From contig JAQGMR010000066.1 in NCBI GenBank assembly GCA_028292265.1, positions 62,001-126,000 of the forward strand: DNA of 64,000 nucleotides, in the 5' to 3' direction. Every line of letters begins with the position of its first letter. Position 1 is the stretch's first letter. Position numbers and translations under genes: made by a program. The notes under the pieces are model-generated. The model saw only the letters and a program-made list of their open reading frames with translations. It had not been told where the DNA came from and did no database searches. Origin of the DNA: Herminiimonas sp. (GTDB lineage: Bacteria > Pseudomonadota > Gammaproteobacteria > Burkholderiales > Burkholderiaceae_D). Of the stretch, positions 26,112 to 34,608 are shown piece by piece.

Positions 26112-26323
26112 TCCTGTCTCCTGATTATTGTTGAAGTGCGGAACCGGTAAAGCGCGCACGGCATGGTGCCGCACGATTACAGCTGAAATGCTGGGTTGCA
26201 GCATGCCGATGCGAGCTTCTATTGGCTTGGCAGGACAGCAAGTCTTACGGGAATATAAACCATAACAGGCGAAGATCGAAAGGCCTGTCGTGACGAATCT
26301 CGCCGAAAATCGGGGTGACGATA

Positions 26324-27514
26324 TCAATGCGAAACCGACGGGACCTGCGTAGCTGGCGGGGTATTGCGGCTGCGCTGGCAACGCACGATGCCGTCAATCA
26401 TGACCATGCCGATGCCGGGCAGGTCGCCGAGTTGCACGCTTTCGAGCAGAGTTTTGCCGGCAGTGTGCTGGGCGCGGTCCATGAAAACGAAGTCGGCGGC
26501 GCGGCCGGTTTCGATGATGCCGCAGTCGAGTTCGCGGATACGCGCGGTGTTGCCGGTCGCAAAACAGAACGCGACCTCGGCCGGAATGTCGGCGAGGCTG
26601 GACAACTGCGCCACCATCCGTAATATGCCAAGCGGCTGCACGCCTGACCCGGCCGGGCCGTCGGTGCCAAGGATGACGCGGTGCAGGCACTTCAATTCAT
26701 GCGCGTGGCGCGCCGTGAGGATGGCAATGCGCTCATTGCCGTTGTGAACCAGTTCGATGGCGCGTGGCGAGCGTTCACACAGTTCGCAGACATCGCGATA
26801 CGGAAGCGAGGTATGGCCGCCGTTGATGTGGCCGATAATGTCAGCGTCGGCTTCCAGCACGACATCCTTGTCGATCAGGCCTGAGCCGGGGATCGACGGC
26901 CCGCCCGTGTGAATGGTGCTTTGAATGCCGTACTTGCGCGCCCATGCGACCATCTCGCGCGCTTCGGCGCCGGCCTTCACGCTGCCAAGACCGATCTCGC
27001 CCAACAGGCGCACGCCGGCTTCCGCCAGCTCACGGAAATCCGATTCCACCATGCCCTGCTCGATGACGGGCGCGCCGGCATGCACCTTCACGCCAGAAAA
27101 GCGCATGTTGCTGAAGGCGCGTTGCGACGTGATGGCAAGCGCTTTCAGGCCGACGATGTCTTTGGGCCGGCCCGGATAGTGCACTTCGCCGGCAGAGATC
27201 ATGGTGGTGACGCCGCCATGCATGGAGGAGTCAATCCAGTTCAGCTGACCCTGTCGCGGCGTCCAGTCGCCCGCGACCGGGTGCACATGGGAGTCGATCA
27301 GGCCGGGCGCCACGGTGGTGCCGTGGCAGTCGATGATTGTCGTTGCCCCTTCGGCGTCGCAGTCTGCCGCGCGCCCGACCGCAATGATTCGTCCGTCATC
27401 AACGACGATGGTGTCGGCATCGAGGATCGGCTTTGCGAGGTCGCCCGACAAGAGCAACCCGATATTGCGAATGACGACCTTGCCGGATTTTTCAGTAACT
27501 GCTGCGGTTGCCAT
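26324..27514 (-). CDS. ena: Enamidase homologue (amidohydrolase superfamily)
   Basis: 396 aa. As I recall it, the sequence resembles the Fe-Zn enamidase of Eubacterium barkeri nicotinate fermentation along its length: an opening like RNIGLLLSGD...ILDADTIVVDDG, then HGGVTTMISAGEVHYPGRPKD, HTGGPSIPGSG, ILGTDGPAGSGVQPLGILR and a C-terminal SRNTPPA. Metal ligands are visible as HVH (residues 76-78), the Glu of GEIGLG, His of IHTGG, His of HINGG and Asp of GTDGP. The known enzyme turns 1,4,5,6-tetrahydro-6-oxonicotinate into 2-formylglutarate and ammonia. The upstream reductase and hydroxylase genes in the same cluster support this role over dihydroorotase-like alternatives. Confidence 0.85.
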   Translation of the reverse strand: MATAAVTEKSGKVVIRNIGLLLSGDLAKPILDADTIVVDDGRIIAVGRAADCDAEGATTIIDCHGTTVAPGLIDSHVHPVAGDWTPRQGQLNWIDSSMHGGVTTMISAGEVHYPGRPKDIVGLKALAITSQRAFSNMRFSGVKVHAGAPVIEQGMVESDFRELAEAGVRLLGEIGLGSVKAGAEAREMVAWARKYGIQSTIHTGGPSIPGSGLIDKDVVLEADADIIGHINGGHTSLPYRDVCELCERSPRAIELVHNGNERIAILTARHAHELKCLHRVILGTDGPAGSGVQPLGILRMVAQLSSLADIPAEVAFCFATGNTARIRELDCGIIETGRAADFVFMDRAQHTAGKTLLESVQLGDLPGIGMVMIDGIVRCQRSRNTPPATQVPSVSH

Positions 27515-27644
27515 GGTGCGTTTCCTGCTGAGGTTGATGGGTGCGCCGACCGGCGCGTGGATCGGTCAGCACTGCTTCGGGACGAAACCGGGCAGTGGCG
27601 GCGTCCGGGTTGATCGTTTCAGGTTGTCAGATCAGATTCGAGGT

Positions 27645-28400
27645 TCAAGCAGCAAGGTCCGTCGACTGGATCCGCTTGACGCCCTTTGCCTTCATGTCGG
27701 CCCAGGCCTTGGCCAGCGAGCCATTGAGATCGATGGCGCGGGTCGCGTCTTCAATAACATAGGTTTCGAAGCCCTCGCGCCGCGCGTCAATTGCAGTCCA
27801 CGCTACGCAAAAATCAGTGGCGAGGCCAGTCAGGAACACCCGTTTCACCTGATGCTGCTTGAGGTAGGCCGACAGGCCCGTCGCAGTTTTGCGGTCGGCT
27901 TCGTAGAAGGCGGAATAACTGTCGATGTTCTTGTGATACCCCTTACGGATGACCAGTTGCGCCTGCGGTATCTTGAGGTCTTTTTGCAGGTCGGCGTCCG
28001 GCGTGCCCTGTACGCAATGGTCTGGCCACAGCACCTGGTTGCCGTAGGAAAGTTTTGTGCTGTCGAAGGGCTTCTTGCCCGGATGCGCCGAGGCGAATGA
28101 GGCATGGCCCGGAGTGTGCCAGTCCTGCGTCAGGATCACGTTTTCGAACGCCGGCGCAATGCGATTGATGACGCCCACCACGTCGTTGCCCTCCTTTACC
28201 GGCAGCGTGCCACCGGGCATGAAGCAGTTCTGGACGTCGACGACGATCAACGCGCTCTTTGCGTCGGGCGTGAGTTTGGTGGCGGCACGTGCCAGCCCTG
28301 TGAGGCTGCCACCGGTCGCCAGCAAGGCCGCACCCGCGACCCACCGCAACACGTCGCGGCGATGCGCAACAACCTCGTTGCTCGAATTGTTGCTCGCCAT
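27645..28400 (-). CDS. pncA: Tat-exported nicotinamidase (isochorismatase superfamily)
   Basis: 251 aa. The catalytic core matches PncA: Asp55 in LIVVDVQNCFMPGG, metal site DWHTPGHASF, LWPDHCVQGTPDA, Lys in VIRKGYHKNIDSYSAF and the nucleophile Cys in TGLATDFCVAWTA. It converts nicotinamide to nicotinate and ammonia. Unlike the usual cytoplasmic enzyme it has a twin-arginine signal (HRRDVLRWVAGAALLATGG, cleavage near LARAA at about residue 39), so it should act in the periplasm. GGGAG precedes the ATG. It lies between the Liv system 2 genes and the enamidase gene and would feed nicotinate to the pathway. Confidence 0.88.
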   Translation of the reverse strand: MASNNSSNEVVAHRRDVLRWVAGAALLATGGSLTGLARAATKLTPDAKSALIVVDVQNCFMPGGTLPVKEGNDVVGVINRIAPAFENVILTQDWHTPGHASFASAHPGKKPFDSTKLSYGNQVLWPDHCVQGTPDADLQKDLKIPQAQLVIRKGYHKNIDSYSAFYEADRKTATGLSAYLKQHQVKRVFLTGLATDFCVAWTAIDARREGFETYVIEDATRAIDLNGSLAKAWADMKAKGVKRIQSTDLAA

Positions 28401-28495
28401 GATGCACTCCCTTTTTCGTTGGTTGCACTGCTGGTTGAAACATTGGTGTTACCGGGCGCGGCGGCGACGGCATTAATGCATGCACCTGCAGCCCA

Positions 28496-29209
28496 CTACA
28501 TCGTAAGGTACGCCCGTCGCACCGATTCCTCGGCGGCGAGGGCAGCCATGCTTCCTTCAAACCGCATCTGCCCCTTCTCGAGCACGTAAACGCGATCACT
28601 GACGAGTTCGGCGAAATGCACATTCTGCTCCGACAGCAGGATCGCCATTCCCTGCTGCTTGAGTTCAAGGATCATGTTGGCCATCTGCTCAACGATCACC
28701 GGAGCCACGCCTTCAGACGGTTCGTCAAGCAGCACGAGCCACGGATTGCCCATGAGTGTGCGCGCGACGGTAAGCATCTGCTGCTCGCCGCCGCTCATGC
28801 GCCCACCCTGGCGCTGCGGCATCTCGCCAAGGTTGGGGAACAGGCGAAACAATCTCTCCGGCGTCCATGGCGCCATGCCTTCCCGTGTTTGCTGGCGCCC
28901 GACTTCCAGGTTCTCCATCACGGTAAGGTCCGTAAAAATACGACGGTCTTCCGGCACGAAACCAAGGCCAAGGCGCGCGATGCGGTAGGGATCCATGCCC
29001 GCGATCTCACGCCCCATGAACTCGATGCCGCCGTCCATGCGGTCGAGCAAGCCCATGACGGCCTTCATGGTGGTTGACTTGCCTGCGCCATTACGACCCA
29101 TCAGGGCCACGACTTCGCCGCGAGCCACTTCAAGCGAGAGGTCAAACAGAATATGCGCGCGGCCGTACCACGCGTTGAGGTTTCGGATCCGCAGCATGGT
29201 GTCGGTCAT
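28496..29209 (-). CDS. livF: Branched-chain-type ABC transporter ATP-binding protein LivF (system 2)
   Basis: 237 aa ATPase. Walker A GRNGAGKS, signature MSGGEQQMLTVARTLM, Walker B WLVLLDEPSEGVAP, and LivF-type ending. It overlaps livG upstream by 4 bases. With LivG, the fused LivHM and the receptor at 32355-33584 it forms a second complete importer inside the nicotinate cluster, adjacent to the exported nicotinamidase. Confidence 0.92.
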   Translation of the reverse strand: MTDTMLRIRNLNAWYGRAHILFDLSLEVARGEVVALMGRNGAGKSTTMKAVMGLLDRMDGGIEFMGREIAGMDPYRIARLGLGFVPEDRRIFTDLTVMENLEVGRQQTREGMAPWTPERLFRLFPNLGEMPQRQGGRMSGGEQQMLTVARTLMGNPWLVLLDEPSEGVAPVIVEQMANMILELKQQGMAILLSEQNVHFAELVSDRVYVLEKGQMRFEGSMAALAAEESVRRAYLTM

Positions 29210-29976
29210 GCGGGCACCTTCTTGAGCTCAAATGTCTTACCGGTGCCGAAATACACTTCCTGCACTTTGGGATGGTTGCGAATGGTTTCTGCATTGCCTT
29301 CCGCGATCAACTTGCCGCGGGCCAGCACCAGCATGCGATCGGCGAATGAGAAGACCACGTCCATGCTGTGCTCGGTAAAGAGCACAGCAATATTGCGCTC
29401 CACCACAAGCTTCTTCGTTAGCGCCATCAGGGCGTTGCGCTCTTGCGGCGCCATGCCGGCGGTCGGCTCATCCATCAACAGCAGCCGCGGCTGGTTGGCC
29501 AGCGCAATTGCCAGCTCAACCCGCTTGACGTCGCCATAGGCCAGCACACTGCAGGGCCGGTCCGCCTGCGCCGCCATGCCGACCTGGTCGAGCAGTTCCA
29601 GCGCCGCTTCGCGCTTGAATCGGTGCGCCGGCTGCCACAGCTTGAACAGTTTGCGCTCATGCGACAGGAGCGCCATTTGCACGTTTTCTACGACGGTCAT
29701 GGAGCCAAAGGTGGCGACGGTCTGGAAAGTGCGGCCAACGCCGAGCCGCCAGATTGCGGGGGGCGGCATGCCGATCAGTTCATGGCCGTCGAGCAGGATC
29801 GATCCGGCGTCGGCGTGCAGTTGGCCGTTGACCATGTTGAAACACGTGGATTTGCCAGCCCCGTTAGGACCAATGAGCGCCAGCAGTTGGCCAGCCGGCA
29901 GGTCGAACGACACGTCGTCCACCGCGGCCACGCCACCGAAACGCTTTGAAATATTGCGGACTTGAAGGAGGCTCAT
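29206..29976 (-). CDS. livG: Branched-chain-type ABC transporter ATP-binding protein LivG (system 2)
   Basis: 256 aa ATPase. It opens LQVRNISKRFGGVAAVDDVSF, with Walker A GPNGAGKS and Walker B RLLLMDEPTAGMAP. The signature region reads LAYGDVKRVELAIAL, with YGD in place of the usual SGG; LivG proteins commonly vary here. It overlaps livF downstream and the fused permease gene upstream by 4 bases each. Confidence 0.92.
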   Translation of the reverse strand: MSLLQVRNISKRFGGVAAVDDVSFDLPAGQLLALIGPNGAGKSTCFNMVNGQLHADAGSILLDGHELIGMPPPAIWRLGVGRTFQTVATFGSMTVVENVQMALLSHERKLFKLWQPAHRFKREAALELLDQVGMAAQADRPCSVLAYGDVKRVELAIALANQPRLLLMDEPTAGMAPQERNALMALTKKLVVERNIAVLFTEHSMDVVFSFADRMLVLARGKLIAEGNAETIRNHPKVQEVYFGTGKTFELKKVPA

Positions 29977-32096
29977 GACCGCGCCTCCAACGATTGGGTC
30001 TCGCCGTTGGCCGTGGCCATCTGCGCGCGGTAGTTGTCACCGACCCCGCCTTGCCTGTTCAAGCCTGAGCCTGGCCCGTCCGAGCCTGTGCTTGGCATGT
30101 CGGACCCTGTGCCAGCCCCATCGAAGCTTGTGCCCGGTCCGGCAAAGATGGCACCGCCGTGCATGCCCCCGGCGCCCCCATGCTTGTCCTCATCGCCCTC
30201 GCCATGACGGCGCTCGAACCAGCTTTCAATGAAGCCGACGATGCCGAGCGGGAAAGCCAGCACCAGCAACAAGATTGCGCCGCCGAGAACGGCCCGCCAA
30301 TAATCGGTATTGCGTACCAGCAGGTCTTGCAGCCACGTGAACACCACGCTTCCCACCACCGGCCCCGCCAGCGTCTGAACGCCGCCGAGCAGCACCATGA
30401 CGAGGCCGTCGACCGAGCGCCCAACGCCAATCGATTCCGGCGAGATGCTGCCTTTGGAGAACGCAAAAAGCGAACCGGCCACGCCACAGAACACGCCAGC
30501 CAGAATAAAGGCAAGCCATTGCACGCGCTTAACTGGAATCCCGATTGCTTCGCTGCGCAGAACCGAGTCGCGCGCGGCGCGCATTGCATAGCCGAACGGG
30601 GCGAATAGGATGCGGCGCATGGCCAGCACGCCGGCGATGCAGCATGCCAGAGTGAGGTAGTAGTAGCTGGATTTGCTGGACAGCCATGAAGACGGCCAGA
30701 TGCCCACCATGCCGTTGCTGCCACCCGTAATTTCATCCCACTGGAAGGCTATCGACCAGACTATTTGCGCGAAGGCCAGAGTGAGCATGGCGAGGTAGAC
30801 GCCAGAGAGTCGCACGCTGAACCAGCCAAATATCAGGGCGCCCGCACCGGCAAGCAGCGGCCCCAGGAGCAAGGCGGCGGGCATCGGCAGGCCGGCCGTC
30901 TTCAGCAGAAGCGCCGCGCCGTAGGCACCGAGGCCAAAGTAGGCGGCATGGCCGAAGGAGTGCATGCCGGCCGGCCCCATGATGAAGTGCAGGCTGGTGG
31001 CGAACAGCACCGCTACCAGGATGTCAATTGCCAGCACCAGCGTGTAGGGAAAGCTGTTGCCCGCCAGGGGCAGCAGCAGCAACAAGACCACCATGCACGA
31101 GGCAAAACGGCGCAGGGCAACGCCTGCCGGCCGTAGTGGCGCTTCGGTACTCGTTGCGTTGCGGCTTGCGGACTGCGGTCGGCCAAGCAAGCCCCATGGA
31201 CGGGCAACCAGGACCAGCGCCATGATCAGGAATTCAACGACCAGCGTTAGCTTGGAAAACGAGAACGCCATGCCAAAGAAATTGACGGTGCCAATGGCAG
31301 CGCAGATCGCCTTGGTCTCGGCGATGACGAGCGCCGCGAGATAGGCGCCCGGAATGCTGCCCATGCCACCAACCACCACCACCACGAAGGCGTCGCCAAT
31401 GGTTTGCAGGTCGAGGTGCAGCGCGGCGGGTTCGACCGGTGACTGCAGCGCGCCACCCAGCCCGGCCAGCCCTGCGCCGAGCGCGAATACGCTGGTGAAC
31501 AGCCATCCCTGATTCACGCCAAGCGCGCCCACCATTTCGCGATCCTGGGTAGCCGCGCGAATCAAGGTTCCCCAACGGGTGCGCGTCAGCACAAGCCACA
31601 GCAGGCCCAACACGACCGGGCCGACCACGATTAACAACAGGTTGTATTGCGGGAATTGGTGGCCAAGGATTTCGACCGCGCCTTTCATGCCAGGCGCGCG
31701 TGCACCGAGCAAGTCTTCGGCGCCCCAGATGTACAACGCCGCATCCTTTATCACCAGAACCAACGCGAAGGTCGCCAGTAACTGGAACAGTTCGGGCGCG
31801 TGGTAGATGCGCCGCAAAAGGATGATCTCAATGAGCGCACCGAGCACCGCCAGCACTAGCGCCGTAAGCAGCACACCGCCCACAAAACCGAATGGGCCGT
31901 TCCCCATGAAATGGATCAGGGAATAGGCGACATAGAGGCCCAGCATGTAGAGCGAGCCATGCGCAAAGTTGACGACACGCGTTACACCGAAAATCAGCGA
32001 CAGGCCGGCGGCCACCAAGAACAGCGTCGAGGCGCCGGCCAGGCCGTTGAGAAGCTGGACGAGGAAGCTGGAGATGGTCATGGATTGCGCGAGCAT
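29973..32096 (-). CDS. Fused LivH-LivM ABC transporter permease (system 2)
   Basis: 707 aa, both permeases in one chain. Residues about 1-300 are LivH-like (LIFGVTRVVNFAHGSLYMLGLYVAYS, VVVVVGGMGSIPGAYLAALVIAETKA). Residues about 325-640 are LivM-like (GPAGMHSFGHAAYFGLGAYGAALLL, VRLSGVYLAMLTLAFAQIVW, VLLGGVQTLAGPVVGSVVF). A polar linker of about 25 residues joins them. After the last helix a Gly/Ser/Asp-rich tail of about 70 residues contains four heptads (GPGTSFD, GAGTGSD, MPSTGSD, GPGSGLN). The tail has no counterpart in ordinary LivM. Whether the heterodimer forms within one chain is inference. Confidence 0.9.
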   Translation of the reverse strand: MLAQSMTISSFLVQLLNGLAGASTLFLVAAGLSLIFGVTRVVNFAHGSLYMLGLYVAYSLIHFMGNGPFGFVGGVLLTALVLAVLGALIEIILLRRIYHAPELFQLLATFALVLVIKDAALYIWGAEDLLGARAPGMKGAVEILGHQFPQYNLLLIVVGPVVLGLLWLVLTRTRWGTLIRAATQDREMVGALGVNQGWLFTSVFALGAGLAGLGGALQSPVEPAALHLDLQTIGDAFVVVVVGGMGSIPGAYLAALVIAETKAICAAIGTVNFFGMAFSFSKLTLVVEFLIMALVLVARPWGLLGRPQSASRNATSTEAPLRPAGVALRRFASCMVVLLLLLPLAGNSFPYTLVLAIDILVAVLFATSLHFIMGPAGMHSFGHAAYFGLGAYGAALLLKTAGLPMPAALLLGPLLAGAGALIFGWFSVRLSGVYLAMLTLAFAQIVWSIAFQWDEITGGSNGMVGIWPSSWLSSKSSYYYLTLACCIAGVLAMRRILFAPFGYAMRAARDSVLRSEAIGIPVKRVQWLAFILAGVFCGVAGSLFAFSKGSISPESIGVGRSVDGLVMVLLGGVQTLAGPVVGSVVFTWLQDLLVRNTDYWRAVLGGAILLLVLAFPLGIVGFIESWFERRHGEGDEDKHGGAGGMHGGAIFAGPGTSFDGAGTGSDMPSTGSDGPGSGLNRQGGVGDNYRAQMATANGETQSLEARS
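30058..30141. repeat. 21-bp tandem repeat, four copies, in frame in the fused permease gene
   Basis: Units start at 30058, 30079, 30100 and 30121. On the plus strand they read like TCCGAGCCTGTGCTTGGCATG and TCGAAGCTTGTGCCCGGTCCG. The unit length is a multiple of three, so the array adds heptapeptides to the C-terminal tail without breaking the frame. Confidence 0.85.
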
Positions 32097-32219
32097 TCAG
32101 CCGCGGTTCGAAATAAGAGCGGGATGGAAGCCCGATAAGCGCTGAATCGACGCCGGACTGAAGCCGGCATTACATCGGGATTAATCGGCGACCGGGGCAA
32201 AGTCACATACCGTGTCTTT

Positions 32220-32261
32220 GCGATCCATCGTTTCGGTGTAGTCATCCATCGTTTGAGTCGC
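32220..32261. repeat. 21-bp direct repeat, two copies
   Basis: Units at 32220 and 32241 share the core ATCCATCGTTT. They lie in the 258-bp spacer (32097-32354) between the receptor gene of Liv system 2 and the fused permease gene. Nothing else is recognised in this spacer. Confidence 0.55.
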
Positions 32262-32354
32262 GCGCCGCGCCAAGGGCGACTTCGGCACGGCCCGCTTGCC
32301 AGGCGGTCCGGCGTGTTGCGTAAAGCACGCCGGCCGCCCGAAAGTTACGGCGTC

Positions 32355-33584
32355 CTACTCGCCCGAACGCAGCGATTTAACTTCGGCATCGCTCGGCTGG
32401 AACTTTGCACCGTCCAGGTAGCGGTAGTTCACCATCACGCCCTTTCCGTCCTTGACCGCGAGCCGACCGACATAGGCGCCCATCGTTGACTGGTTGTCTT
32501 CGGTCCGGTAAGTGATCTTGCCCATCGGCGTATCCACCGGCAATCCTTTGAAGGCAGCGACCAGTTTCTCCGTATCAGTCGAGCCGGCTTTCTTGATGCC
32601 TGCCGCCAGCGACATGATGGCCGAGTAACCCACTACCGAGCCGAGGCGTGGATAGTCGTTAAATTTTTTCTCATAGGCGGCAAGGAAAGCCTTGTGCTCC
32701 GGCGTTGGAATGCCGTACCACGGGTAGCCGGTTACGATCCAGCCGGTCGGCGTTTCATCCTTCAATGGGTCAAGGTATTCTGGCTCGCCGGACAAGAGGC
32801 TGACCACTTCACGGCCCTTGAACAGACCACGCGTATTGCCTTCGCGCACAAACTTGGAAAGGTCGGTACCAAACAACACGTTGAAGATGGCGTCCGGCTT
32901 CGCATCGCCCAATGCTTGCGCGACGGATCCAGCGTCAATCTTGCCCAATGCAGGCGCCTGATCACCGACGAATTCCACGTCTGGCTGGGCCGCCTTCAGC
33001 AATTTCTTGAAGGTTGCCACGGCCGACTGGCCGTATTCATAGTTCGGGTAGATCACTGCCCAGCGCTTCTTCTTCAGGGCAGCGGCCTCCGGCACCAGCA
33101 TCGCAACCTGCATGTAGGTGGAAGGACGCAGGCGATAGGTATAGTGGTTGCCGTTCTGCCATACGATCTTGTCGGTCAATGGCTCGCCGGCGAGAAAGAA
33201 AAACTTCTTCTGCTTGGCGAAGTCGGTAATAGCGAGGCCAATGTTGGAGAGGAAGGTGCCCGTCAGGACATCCACCTTTTCGCGCGAGATCAACTCTTCC
33301 GCCACCCGCACCGCATCGCCCGGGTTGGCATTGTCGTCGCGAGAAATCAGTTCCAGCTTCTTGCCCAGCACGCCGCCAGCCGCATTTACCTGTTCCACCG
33401 CGAGTTCCATGCCGTGCTTGTACGGCTCAAGGAATGCGGGCTGGGCCTTGTAGCTGTTCAGTTCACCGATCTTGATGGTGGCCTGAGCGCTGGCGACGGT
33501 CGCGGTGCCTGCGGCGGCAAGGACTAAAAGTGCCGACGACAGCGTTGCCACTCCCGCTTGCGACAACATTGAACGGACATTCAT
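32355..33584 (-). CDS. Branched-chain-type ABC transporter substrate-binding protein (system 2)
   Basis: 409 aa periplasmic receptor. The ATG at 33584 is chosen because GGGAGG lies 6 bases upstream. The signal peptide ends near TATVASAQ, and the mature chain starts ATIKIGELNSYKAQPAFLEPYKHGMELAVEQVNAAGGVLGKKLELISRDDNANP, the Peripla_BP_6 pattern. Later landmarks are VLTGTFLSNIGLAITDFA and KKKRWAVIYPNYEYGQSAV. Its position next to nicotinate-degradation genes makes nicotinate or nicotinamide the leading candidate ligand, by inference only. Confidence 0.9.
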   Translation of the reverse strand: MNVRSMLSQAGVATLSSALLVLAAAGTATVASAQATIKIGELNSYKAQPAFLEPYKHGMELAVEQVNAAGGVLGKKLELISRDDNANPGDAVRVAEELISREKVDVLTGTFLSNIGLAITDFAKQKKFFFLAGEPLTDKIVWQNGNHYTYRLRPSTYMQVAMLVPEAAALKKKRWAVIYPNYEYGQSAVATFKKLLKAAQPDVEFVGDQAPALGKIDAGSVAQALGDAKPDAIFNVLFGTDLSKFVREGNTRGLFKGREVVSLLSGEPEYLDPLKDETPTGWIVTGYPWYGIPTPEHKAFLAAYEKKFNDYPRLGSVVGYSAIMSLAAGIKKAGSTDTEKLVAAFKGLPVDTPMGKITYRTEDNQSTMGAYVGRLAVKDGKGVMVNYRYLDGAKFQPSDAEVKSLRSGE

Positions 33585-33825
33585 GTGAAGCCTCCCGATT
33601 TGAGTGCCCCTTCGCATTGCGGGCGCCTAGAGTTGATTACGTTTTTATTGCGACGACTATTTCGCTGTTCCTAACGATTTCCGCTTATTCCTCTTGCGCT
33701 GAACGGTGTTCTGCCTTGTGCGATACCGCCCGTATGCGACTTCTGGCACTGCCGCAAATCCGGCAGTTGGTGCCGCTTTAGTCAGCCGCTTGGTCAGCCG
33801 CTATACCGGAACCCCCGTCCACACT

Positions 33826-34410
33826 CTATCGCAATCCGTCCTCGCCCTTGATCTCGCCCTTTTGCAGACCACCAATGCGCGGTAGCGGCCGGCCGGAATC
33901 AGTAACCACGACGGCGACCATGATCTCATTGGCACGCGGCGCATCGGCCACCCGCGCCTCCATTGCATCAAAGTGGCTGCGTACAAAAGCGGCATCCTTG
34001 TGGCCCAAGGGTACATCAATTGCCGTGCCCAGACCGCCGATTTTCTTGGCCGACGGCACTAGCGCCGCGCCTTTCTGTACAGCCTGGCGCAACGGCGCAC
34101 CAAGCTTGGGATGCAGGATGGCGGCCGCATGTTCCAGCTCGCCGTTTTCGCCGACTATCGCCGCCTTGCCGTAGCTTTCAGCCTGCTCCGGCGTGATACC
34201 GAGGGCCGCTACGCATTTTTCACCGAGCAGCTTGCCCAACTCTTCACCGATGGCGATCAGTTCGTCCAGGTTCTCTACATACTTCCCGGCATAGGGATTT
34301 TCAATTACCGCCATCGCAAGTGCGCGACGGGTTGGCGGCTGCACCGGGCGCCCCATTTCAATGCGTGTTTCGTCTACTTGCACTACCAGCTTGCGGATTA
34401 TTGCGCTCAT
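33826..34410 (-). CDS. Amino acid synthesis (AA_synth, PF06684-like) family protein
   Basis: 194 aa. Family features: RKLVVQVDETRIEMGRPVQPPTRRALAMAVIENPYAGKY at the N-terminus, then ITPEQAESYGKAAIVGENGELEHAAAILHPKLGAPLR, and KKIGGLGTAIDVPLGHKDAAFVRSHFDAMEARVADAPRANEIMV. The family has a structure-based name but no settled reaction. Here it sits between the UPF0280 gene and the receptor gene of Liv system 2, so a role in nicotinate or ring-cleavage metabolism is likely. It is a good candidate for an unassigned step after the enamidase. Confidence 0.8.
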   Translation of the reverse strand: MSAIIRKLVVQVDETRIEMGRPVQPPTRRALAMAVIENPYAGKYVENLDELIAIGEELGKLLGEKCVAALGITPEQAESYGKAAIVGENGELEHAAAILHPKLGAPLRQAVQKGAALVPSAKKIGGLGTAIDVPLGHKDAAFVRSHFDAMEARVADAPRANEIMVAVVVTDSGRPLPRIGGLQKGEIKGEDGLR

Positions 34411-34489
34411 GGTTTTTCTTTATGGATGGATGTCGAATCGGTTCCCGCGCTCGATTGCGCTAAAGCGAACGCCGTAACGCGCATCAGCC

Positions 34490-34593
34490 GCTCTTGTTTT
34501 GCGCTCTCGTTTTACGCTCTCGTTTTACGCTCTCGTTTGACGCTCTCGGTTGCTGCTCTTGATTGCTGCTCTCGTTCGCTGCTCTCGTTTGCC
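34490..34593. repeat. 13-bp tandem repeat, eight copies
   Basis: Eight consecutive 13-bp units start at 34490 and every 13 bases to 34581, all beginning GCTCT(C/T)G. Two are identical (GCTCTCGTTTTAC). The array fills most of the 198-bp spacer between the AA_synth gene and the UPF0280 gene and ends 16 bases from the UPF0280 stop codon. Confidence 0.92.
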
Positions 34594-34608
34594 ACCTCAA
34601 TTCCCACC

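Noticed and set aside
24813-26150. Long open frame (445 codons) on the plus strand
   Set aside because: Antisense to the Liv receptor gene of system 1, whose signal peptide and family motifs are clear. No recognisable protein on the plus strand.
34490-34593. CRISPR array
   Set aside because: The units are directly adjacent 13-bp copies with no spacers, and there is no cas gene. The same holds for the 9-, 11-, 15- and 21-bp arrays.
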